This document shows, one piece after another, positions 16,861-25,369 of a DNA stretch of 25,369 nt. The stretch is from Dissophora ornata (lineage: Eukaryota; Mortierellomycota; Mortierellomycetes; Mortierellales; Mortierellaceae). A program made the translations under genes and the position numbers. Positions within the stretch are counted from its first letter, which is position 1. Every line of letters begins with the position of its first letter. Where the stretch lies: assembly GCA_025201705.1 (NCBI GenBank), contig MU617049.1, forward strand, positions 1-25,369. Direction: 5' to 3'. Below the pieces are notes generated by a model. That model saw only the letters and a program-made list of their open reading frames with translations. It did no database searches and was not told the DNA's origin.

Positions 16861-19713
16861 TTATTTCCCGGCGGTCTTGGGTAGTGGCAGTGCGGTTCCA
16901 AACACATAGCCAGCAGAGTACGCCTCTGCCTGAAATGCTTCATCCCCGGTCCAAAACGGCCACCTCAACCCATGATCTCTCCAGATTACTCGAAGCCGCT
17001 CCACTTCCTCCGAGCTTTTATCACTCCAAGTCTCATGTCCGTTGGATGCGTTTGCAGTCGTAGACGAAAAAGTTGGTGTTGCAGATGTCCTTTCCTGAGG
17101 GTTCTTTTGCACAGTAAATGTATCCTTACGATCATTCAATTCATTCATTGCCCGTTCTGGTGTCACAGACTCGGAAACGATCATCCGCCGCGGCCTCTTC
17201 CTGAGATGACGCACTTCGTTATTAGGTGTAGCTTTTGGTTCATCCAATCCGTCTTGATGAATCGCCATATTACCCAAGTCCTCCTCAACTCTACCACCAC
17301 CTTCCACAACATCGTTCGTTTCCATTCCATCAACATCATCGTGGTCCTCACTCTGATAATCAAACGATGTTCCTTCCCACTCTGAGCTTGACGACGCCGT
17401 CTTTTGCAAAAGCTTCGAACCATACGAAGATGTGCCTAACTTTCTTGCACCTGACATCGGTAGCCCTGTTCTCCTCGCATAGGGTTTTCCCATCCCTCTC
17501 GCTCGATGTATTGGCGCCCTCTGCTCCCCTCCATACGACATTGGCGAGTCGTACTCTGGACCATCCTCACCTTGACTGTGCGAATGATCAAAAGATACGG
17601 ATCTTAGATCGGATCTTCTTGGCTGCGGGCTGTCCCTCCATGATAGGTCACCGCTTCGATCGTGAACCTGAGACGGTATAACGTCTGAATATTGTCTCAG
17701 GCTCCTAGAAGGACTATCCGCTGAGACCTCGTGCTGGTTGTCGAAATCTGGTCCACCATCTGACCATCGAAATATTTTTGCCCCTGTGGGCATTTTAGAG
17801 ATGCCCTGGTCACGGCGGTAGTTGTCGGGATTGACATCAACTTGCACAGGGTGATGAGCCTCGCCATTGCTTTCTGAGTTCAGTTTGCGTTTCGGAGGCT
17901 GTCCAGCACTGTGACGACGGTTTTCTGGTGTTTGGGTTATAGGTACTGGAGGTGTTACACTCCGTGCTGACCTCCCTAAAGAGGACGGATTGTCTGCTAG
18001 GGAATTGCCAGGACGCAATGTCACGGCGCTCGGTGATGTCGCTTCCGCATGATTACGAGCCATCCTCGCCTCATCCAACCGTTTTAATCTAATTCGCTCA
18101 GACACAGGCGGAATTTCGATGTAGACCAAAGTTTCCTTTGTATTTCTCGGTGTTTTTGATGCTGTCAAAATTTTGGGAATTGAATCCTGTCCAGTGCTCA
18201 GTTTCTTGGATGGTGCTGGAGCGGCAGCAGGCCGCACCACAGGCGCGTGCCTTTCCTGCGAATAATCTGTCGTTCCAGAGGAAGATCCTTGGCTCGATCG
18301 GACTACGGTCATCGGAAGCACCGTGGATCTACGAACCACCTCGGTGATATTCTCTGGCGTACTATCATCAGAGTTGAGGTGACTTGACCATGTAGAAGTT
18401 CCATGCGAGGCCTCCGCACTCGATTCTGAAAGATGCGATATCCGGGGCCGCTCTTGCCTTTTGTTCTGTGTAGGGCTTGCTTGGATCGCGCTCTCCGACG
18501 TATTCGTTGTTGTGCTGGGACGCAGGGTTACCCGTTTCTTTGGTGATATTTCAGTTTCCATTACTTGAGGCGATTCGTCTCCATCCACTTGTACGGATAC
18601 ATCCTGTTCTCCTCCCAGCTCCAGTTCGGGTGATATGCCCTCCCACTCAGACTCCAGGTCGTGATCTGACTCAGCTTCGCTGACACCGTCTTCGCCCGGA
18701 TCCTGTCCGTAGTTGTGCGGATAGACCATTAGCTGGTCTAACTGATAAAGGAGAGCGAGTCTCTGCCTCGAAGCCTCTAATTTCTCATATTCATCCTCTG
18801 TTGGATTGTGGTGACTTGGACCTTCATCAAGCTCCATGAGCAGACCCGGAGATTCTAAATCGCTATAGCACTGGTCCTGAGACAACTCAGACTGAAGCTC
18901 CAGACTTTGACTAGCCTCGTAGGCCACCATAGATTGAGAAACTGATGGCAGCCTTTGCCCAGGCTGAATCTGTGATAAGGTCGTTGGCTCTGATGAATCG
19001 ATTCGAGAAGTTGATGATTTTTCGGAGCTGGCTGAATCATTCGAAGATGGTAGCTTCACGATAGGACTAGTAGCTAATGGCTGAGAGTCATCAACAAGTT
19101 CCTCCAATATATCGTCCTGAAGGTCAGACCCAAACAATTCAGCTGTATTCTCGTCGAGTACTGCTTCCTGATCAACTGCTTCCTGATCCTCATCGCCCCC
19201 GTGGTCTTCTACGTCGAAAGAAACAAGTTGGGTTGGCCATTGTTGCGTCGCGTAGTTCGGATTCTCCGTCTTTTCGCGAAGTTGTGTTTTGGTATTGGAT
19301 CCGCTGCTACCCCCTGGTTTCTGGAATTCTTTCCTCTTCCTTTTTAAAGAGTTTCCGCCACGAGAGCCAGTTGATGTGATGGATGCTGATGGCGAAGTGA
19401 TGGATGTGGTCTTTGATGACTGGGATTCCTGAGAAAAAGGGGTCCGTCTGGCGGCTTTTCCCCGCACACGCGCCGGACTTGGTTGGTCGGACGAAGGTTG
19501 TGATGAGTCTTTGAGCACGACTGTTGTGAACCGAACCTGAGTGCCAGACCTCGACTGGCTATCAACTGATAGCATGCACAGACAAGGAAGAGAATGTTAA
19601 GACGTTTGCTTTGTGAAAAGTGCGCGCAAGTTTGCTGGATGAGTGTCGGAGGTGGTGGACGTACTTTCGCTCATTGATTTATCTTCCTGCATCGATCCCG
19701 ATCCTTGACTCAT
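16861..19713 (-). CDS. SQ/TQ-rich disordered nuclear protein, function unknown
   Basis: Two exons, 19713-19665 and 19565-16861, give 917 residues. The 99-nt intron (GTACGT...CAG, with CTTAAC near its 3' part) joins DKSMSE to IDSQSRSG in frame, which explains the lack of a good start in the long frame. The protein is rich in Ser, Pro, Asp and Glu and is predicted by eye to be disordered. It has 14 SQ and 6 TQ sites, 14 of these 20 within the first 247 residues, forming an SQ/TQ cluster typical of ATM/ATR (Tel1/Mec1) substrates. Basic nuclear-signal-like patches are KRKRK (91-95) and LRKRPRRM near the C-terminus. The last 50 residues (VERLRVIWRDHGLRWPFWTG...) look folded and may be the conserved module. 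No BRCT, FHA or Tudor domain is seen. It could be a checkpoint mediator or a chromatin protein; unresolved. Confidence 0.75.
19566..19664 (-). other. intron of the SQ/TQ-rich gene
   Basis: GTACGT donor, CAG acceptor, 99 nt, phase 1. The frame is preserved across the junction and the upstream exon supplies ATG plus 15 further codons. Confidence 0.7.
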
Positions 19714-19849
19714 GGAAGCGTAGGTCCTGGAGGGCAATTAGGAGAGGATGGGGTTCGTTCGATGCTTGAGGCACAAGCGTTCGCCCTTACCTTTTGTGAC
19801 TGCCAGGGAGGGATCCCACATGGAGGGGGGCGTCAAGGACAAATGAAAC

Positions 19850-19855
19850 TTTATT
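19850..19855 (-). terminator. poly(A) signal of TTI1
   Basis: AATAAA on the minus strand lies six bases after the TTI1 stop codon, inside the 148-bp gap before the next gene's ATG at 19713. The TTI1 3' end and the neighbour's promoter must therefore overlap or abut. Confidence 0.6.
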
Positions 19856-19861
19856 TTTATG

Positions 19862-22800
19862 TTACAGGTTCTTGTCGTCCATGTACGCCAGGATATCGCG
19901 ACACATCTCGAGTCCTTCATCCACATCTTCCTCTGTGTCCTTTTCCACATCGACGCTTTCGCCGGGAATGTGTTGCAAAGCCTCATCAAGCACCAAAAAC
20001 ACAGAATCTCCATGTCCTGCAATAGCCATGCTTCTGATCACCTCCGCTGCGGCGAGGCGAACATCCCAGTGCAGCACCCAGCTCCGATCCAGCATCATGT
20101 CTCTTGCCAGCAAGAGCATATCCCACATCTGCTGAACCGGTATTCGCACCTTGCGTACAATCTTTGCTACGCTCTCCAATGTCGTCATCTGAAGGCGATG
20201 CTCCAGCGTAAACACCTTCGCAGTAGCCTCACGTTGTCCCTGCGACCGTCGCTGCCCAGACCCTGCTTTCCACCCTTGTGTCTGAGTGATCGTCCTCGTC
20301 CCGTTGCGCGCCGTCCTCCCAGCCGATGCCCCTAATGATGGCGATTTCGTCCATGTCTGCAATGCTCTCAAGATAAATGGCCAAATATCATCCAACAAGT
20401 GTCTTCCTAGGAAATCGCTACAATTCTCCGCAAGGAGAGTGACGACCTCAATGGCTCGCAGACTCACGTAAAACACCTCCATCTCTGACCGCTTCAATAC
20501 GCGCCCGACAATCGAGGGCCAGAAGGCGTGAATGGCGGGATTCAATTCCTGCGGACGGTCTTTAAGGACAACGATAGATCCCTGTATTGTCTCCAGAGCC
20601 AGGATTCGCATACGTGGGGAAGATGCTGTTAGGAAATACCCCGCCTTTTCCAAAATCCGCAGGCAGAGCGCCTGATGTTTCGTCATCGGCTCCGGTTTGG
20701 AATCCTTTGGCGGCGGCTTCATCTTTGCCCGCAGATCTCCGAATGACATTAGATCGTCTTCCTGGTCTCCTTCCGCATCCTCCTCTAAACTTTCACTTTC
20801 TCGCTCTCCAAACAGTTTTTCTTCGTTCTCCTTGGCCTCATTCGCCAACTTCATAAAGTAGTCCCGAATTTGCTCCGATGACATGTTCTCTGTCTCCTTT
20901 CTCAGCTTCTCCTCCTCTCCATTATCTTCTTCCACTCCCTGAGTCATGATCCGGTAAGTCTTTGCGAACTGAGCTACCTCCTTCGAAGGTTGATCTGGCA
21001 GCGAAAACGTGAGTCCTGCTGACATCATGATTCCAGAGTTGCGCTTCAAATCACTGCCTGCATGATCTGTGGAGGTGGGATTAGAGGGCGCAGAGGCTTG
21101 CGCCATGACCTTCACAATTTCACTGAGGGACTTTAATAGCCCTTCGGCGACCTGGTCCTCCTGGTTCTTCCAGTGATCCAGAGCGTCGAAAATCTCGGTG
21201 ACAGAATCCTCCAGCATGGAGATCGCAGGCGGCCCAACAACTCGAATCAGAGCCCAAAGAACCTGTGGTGTCTTCGGATTGGAGCTGAGGAAAGCGATCC
21301 TTTGCGATACTTGCTGGATAACGTAGTCGTAGTTGGCTTGAATCAGATCGCCGATTGAGTTGTACTGACAGACGAACGCCACATGTTCCAAAGTTGCCTC
21401 GGCTGTGTCTCGCACTAGCGCAGAGTCCTGATCACCGAGATGCTCTAGCAAAATATAGAGCACTCGGACCAGCTCCATCTCAAACTCACTACCGCCCAAA
21501 ACTACGGCGATAGAAGCAATTCCTTCCAAAAGTAGGCACTGCAGCATGATGTCGGTGTTGTAGTCATAAATTCGTGCCTCTGGCTCTTCAACATCAATCC
21601 CCTCATCTTGTAAACCAAAAAGCTTCTCGAGTGCTAATCTCTTGGACCGAGAGTCGTTTTCTGCAGAGAGATTTGAGCGTTGAGCAGCCTCATGTCTTGA
21701 CTTTGCGTCGAGAGACATCTGTGAGCAATCCGCCATCACTGCCAGGTATTCGTCCAACACACCTCTGGCGGCTCTCCTTACATGTCGCTGGTGCTTCCTG
21801 TCGCGCGAGGTATTGCCTGATTTGGCTCTATCCTTCCGAGAGCTCGTCTTTACAGACTTGACAACCAGATCGTCATCGAATGTCACGATGCCAATGTCAC
21901 AAGCCCCGAGGAGGAGTTGATTTAACATGAGTACGCAAGAGACAGATCCAACATCGAACCACCCTTGATTGTCACGAACCCCTCGACTATCCTGCTGGAG
22001 GCGCGAAATCAGCTCCTCCGTCCAAATGTTGATCTCCGTTGTCGATCCTAGCTGCCGAAGAAATCCTGTGAATGCTTCTGAAGTGGACTGCTCTCGAATG
22101 TAAAGATGAATCCTATGAGGGAAGCCAAACTTCCGGCCAGATCCCTTATGAGCTTGGACCCATGTGTTCCAGCGATCTTCTTCACTCCCAGACTTCGTAA
22201 GACGGTCTCCAGAAGTAGCACTGAGGATTCCACCACGTTCATCCATGTTGTGTTGATCCAGCTGCTCAACGGTGAGAATGTTGATCCAAGGCTGAACATA
22301 CGTCAGAACGGTCTGAAGATTAATCATCGGCTCCATCTGCCGTCCCATGAATAAGACTAGACCTTGTGATGTTCGGATAGCGTTCTGCTTTGCAGTCTCG
22401 TCAGCTCCATATAACACACGTGGTAGAGCGATCAATTTTTCGCGCAAAATCTCCTTGCCCAGATTCGTGAGCTCCGTACTCCTGAATTCCTCGGTGAGCA
22501 GCCCTAAATATTCTTGCGCTGGCAAGTATACATCTCTGAATTCGTCTTGTGTACATCCGATCAGAGTCTCGAGTAAGAAACAGGCGACTCCAGAAGAGAT
22601 CGAGCTAGAACCGCGATGTACTATCGACCCCTGACAATCTTTGAGGATCCGGAACGCCATGTTCGAAAACTGAAGTCGGACCTTCCAATGGGAGTGCGTT
22701 CGTAGATTCGTAATCTGCTTGAAGAGTGTCTGAAGGCCATGATCCATTTTTTTCATCCAAGTCTCTGAACCGTATCCTTGCGAAGAAGACTGCACCGTTG

Positions 22801-23975
22801 CTGCTGATTGAGCTGTTGAATTTGACTGCACCTTGGCTTTGAACATGCCCATGAGTGTCTCGCTCATGCCGGCACCGCCAGCCATTGCCTCGGTCAGCAA
22901 GGACTCTTGCGATACATGATCCTTTAGTACCAGAACTACCATATATGTCCAGACTTCGAGCCCCTTGACAAGTACACTGTGGTGTTCCTTGAGTCCGCGC
23001 TCTATCATTGCCTTGGTCAAACCGGCGGCTACTCCTGGAAACCATGTCGCGACACGCTGTGGCGATTCAAGGCTCCGGATCAACTTCATGACTCCATCTA
23101 AAGCGGTTGTACGGAGCGCAACCAAGCTGGCGTCCTTGGCAGCGTCAAGGAGAATGAGCACCAGTTGCCCGACAAAAGGTCCGCTACTAGACTCCATAAG
23201 ACGATCCTGAACTTCTTTGTCCTTGGCCGTCCTTATGTTTCTGTCTCCATTCCTTTGGGTATCCAGTGCGCCCGGTGTTTCCTTGACAGATAATACATCA
23301 TCAAACGCTGTAGGCGTGCTCCTGTCCAATGGCAACGCAAGAACCAAACAACGTAGCGCTGCCAGACGCACTTCATCTGTCATCCTGTCCTTCTTCACAG
23401 ATGCTGGTCCCGTGGCCTGCCGCTGCGATCGTGGCGGCTCCTCCCGGATAGGCAGACCGTCCACGGCCCGGAACAGGACATCGAAGATGACCTGGCTGTA
23501 CTTCCAATTAGACCCGATCACTACGGCATATCCATCCGGCAGTCGCAGTATGAATTCGAGGCACTTGCACCAAGCTTCCACCAGGAAATCGAATCGTTTC
23601 TCTGGCAGCACGAACTTTTGGCAGAGTTGGAGAACGTGATTAAGCGCGTGTTGAATGTAAGCGATCAGTTTTGTGTCAAAGTGCATTTCCGGGTCGGGCA
23701 TCGCTGCGAGCACTGCGTGTATTGCTTGAAGATCGCGAGCGGCTTCCTGGGCATTGGACGCGCCAATGGACGGGAGGGTCATGAGATGCGAGGCTGGACC
23801 TCGAAGCTGGATTCGACATCAAGGACAAAGAGAGGCAGGCATTGATTAGCGGCGCTGTTACACAGTGTTGGAATAGCATTTCTTCTCTTTGAAAGGAATA
23901 TTCAAATGTGCAAGAATCAGGAATGCTTACGAGGCCAAAAGTCGCCACTGTCTCTTCGGATGGACCCTCCTGCAT
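19862..23975 (-). CDS. tti1: TELO2-interacting protein 1 (TTI1) homologue
   Basis: Two exons, 23975-23931 and 23806-19862, give 1,329 residues. The 124-nt intron (GTAAGC...CAG) joins ATFGL to LRGPASHLMTL, recreating the family's N-terminal F..LRP.C..L motif and supporting the start at 23975. The rest is an all-helical HEAT-repeat protein. Family-like blocks include WFPGVAAGLTKAM, then an acidic linker (about residues 1000-1030), then NPAIHAFWPSIVGRVLKRSE and FLGRHLLDDIWPFILRAL. Human and fission-yeast TTI1 are near 1,060-1,090 residues, so this is somewhat long, mainly through loops and the acidic insert. With Tel2 and Tti2 it forms the TTT complex, which works with Hsp90 and R2TP to mature the PIKK kinases (ATM, ATR, mTOR, DNA-PKcs, SMG1, TRRAP). 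Intact. Confidence 0.9.
23807..23930 (-). other. intron of tti1
   Basis: GTAAGC donor, CAG acceptor, 124 nt, phase 0, with a GCTAATC branch-like site. The frame and the conserved motif are restored on splicing. Confidence 0.8.
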
Positions 23976-24837
23976 CTCTGTTTGAGTCGAGGGTGAGTAT
24001 TGGGGACGAAGGGACAAAAGCGAAGTGTGCATTCTCACCTTTGTCGAGTGCTGCATAATAGTTTGTGTGTCACGTGTGCTGAGCAGTTAATGCCAATGAC
24101 CCGCGTCCGATTTTGGATACCTCCTGAGCATCGTTTCGACTTTCTTGGCGTCGATCTGCAAGCCCAGTCGTCCCAGTCGTCTCGCGTTTCGGTGGATCTG
24201 ACCGTGCGTTATTTTGGCCGCATGGGTGAACAATTGGTTCAAGTGATGTTGTCTGTTGGGACATGCTATATCACGTCAAAAGGCGTCAACGCTGCATTAA
24301 CATGGCGCCTCCTTCTCTTTCGCGTCCGCTTATGTCTGACCAACTCAACGTTCCTGCGTGTGCATATTAATTAATGACGTCTTCTTGGCCCTTTCTCGAC
24401 CGTCCCCCTACTAAAGCACCAATATGTGTGTAGCATGAATTGGTCTTTTTGCTTGATTGAAACTCTCACGGCGTCCTCAGGTTTATCAAGACGAAGCAAA
24501 AGTGACATGAGAAGGTGCAGTTGCCTGTCAAAGATGACATTGAGAACATCAAAGCAGAAAATTCAAAAAGATATCACTCGTGTATGTCCCTGACAATCCT
24601 GTCTGAAGAAGTGGTACCTGAAAGGTAGTTTCAGCCGCTAGAGCTGGCTGGTGGAGTATCTCTAAACTGCATGGCAACCAGAATGTTTATTTTTGAATGA
24701 GTCCTGTCTGATGAACTCTTCGACATTATTACAGAGTTTACTGCCTTAATATGACCAACCGTTTACTTCGTCATATGCAGGACGCAATTTCGCTAGTCGG
24801 GCGTTAAAACCGCTCAACTCCGAAAGGCGTGCAATGG
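23976..24837. other. upstream region of tti1, no gene recognised
   Basis: About 0.86 kb containing the tti1 promoter. A CACGTG palindrome lies at 24071-24076, 96 bp upstream of the ATG, and could be a bHLH site. Opposing frames at 24000-24374 and 24070-24264 show no domain, and neither has splice or motif support. Confidence 0.5.
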
Positions 24838-25278
24838 CTAGTATCGGTGGATATGACGGCTGGGTCCGAGATTGGCGTAGTACGACAATCCAGAAAGGAA
24901 GCGCTTTCCATCGAAAACACGAACAAAGGAGAAATTATACACCGAGCCGTCAGAGCCAGTCGCGGTCATTCCACGGGATCTATAGCGAGTCAGCTCGAGA
25001 TCAAATGGCCTGTTGCGGGCGGCGTTGATACGGGCACGGGTCGATGCGCCGCGAGCGAAAATGCCGGCGGTCGGGTTTTCTGTAATGGATGTTGAATCCT
25101 CCATTCTCGCCAGGTTGTTGAGGTGGTGGTAGGGTCTGAGACGAGCGATGCGGTTAGCGTAACCGAGAGGCGTTGCTCTTGTAGATCGAAGTGCCGTTCT
25201 GTCAACCACAGTTCTCTCGAAGCCATGGAATCGTCCAAATCTGGGGTTATCTTCTGTAGATGAACCATAGCTCGCCAT
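24838..25278 (-). CDS. possible small Arg-rich protein, unknown
   Basis: An open frame from the ATG at 25278 to the stop at 24838 gives 146 residues (MASYGSSTEDNPRFGRF...). It is rich in Arg, Asn, Thr and Ser, with no signal peptide, membrane segment or recognised domain. The middle (SITENPTAGIFARGASTRAR) has the look of a genuine protein, but the last 35 residues may be read-through into an unspliced intron or UTR. It lies 0.86 kb upstream of tti1 on the same strand, and its own promoter would be at the window edge. Antisense frames overlap it, so its reality is uncertain. Confidence 0.35.
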   Translation of the reverse strand: MASYGSSTEDNPRFGRFHGFERTVVDRTALRSTRATPLGYANRIARLRPYHHLNNLARMEDSTSITENPTAGIFARGASTRARINAARNRPFDLELTRYRSRGMTATGSDGSVYNFSFVRVFDGKRFLSGLSYYANLGPSRHIHRY

Positions 25279-25354
25279 GCAGGAGGAAGAATTGGTCGAG
25301 TTTTGCAAGATCCGGCCGCGTATGAAAGAGTCGTGGGACCGCTGGCGCTGTATA

Positions 25355-25369
25355 TTTTTTTTTTTTTTT
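25355..25369. repeat. poly(T) run at the window end
   Basis: The window ends in at least 15 T, preceded by TATA. It may mark a contig boundary at a homopolymer or a poly(A) tail on the other strand. Confidence 0.8.

Noticed and set aside
1..25369. tRNA and rRNA genes
   Set aside because: Scanning for B-box-like GGTTCGA motifs on both strands found none with a plausible cloverleaf context.

Overview
The window looks like the nuclear genome of a filamentous fungus, most likely an early-diverging mould of the Mortierella type (Mortierellomycotina). This lineage call is an inference. It rests on short GT-AG introns (89-124 nt) with CTAAC/TACTAAC-like branch sites, a Kre9/Knh1-type GPI protein, an NLR-like NACHT/pentapeptide/WD40 gene of the kind abundant in Mortierella genomes, and LINE, Helitron and Fanzor relics. 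There are no bacterial operons, tRNAs, rRNAs or CRISPR arrays. The last 15 bases are all T.

Layout. 1-1.2 kb is a graveyard of mobile elements: a frame-broken piece of a Helitron-type PIF1 helicase (minus) and a C-terminal shred of a Fanzor/TnpB-like protein (plus), separated by a run of 24 A. 2.1-2.8 kb holds a small intact two-exon gene for a secreted, GPI-anchored Kre9/Knh1-like cell-wall protein. 3.2-4.6 kb is the 5'-truncated end of a LINE (RNase H plus cysteine-rich tail, minus). 5.8-11.1 kb is a large three-exon NLR-like gene: helical N-terminal domains, NACHT NTPase, pentapeptide repeats, then eight near-identical 126-bp WD40 units. It carries three in-frame stops and one frameshift, so it reads as a recently broken gene. 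11.7-12.1 kb holds a decayed piece of a Pho87/90/91-type phosphate transporter. 12.95-14.75 kb (minus) is an intact Tle1-like (DUF2235) alpha/beta hydrolase with a repetitive Ala/Ser/Pro-rich leader. 14.8-16.8 kb shows no supportable gene.

The right part (16.86-23.98 kb, minus) is conventional housekeeping DNA: TTI1, a subunit of the TTT (Tel2-Tti1-Tti2) chaperone complex for PIKK kinases, and directly downstream of it a 917-residue, mostly disordered, SQ/TQ-rich protein that looks like a substrate of those kinases. Both begin with a tiny first exon, which I reconstructed from splice signals and reading frame. A possible 146-aa gene lies at the right edge.

Biological reading. The left and middle parts are accessory DNA in which transposon relics, an NLR-like receptor with homogenised repeats, and a candidate lipase lie together. 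The right part is a stable DNA-damage/PIKK-related gene pair. The functional links proposed within each part are inference from proximity and domain content.
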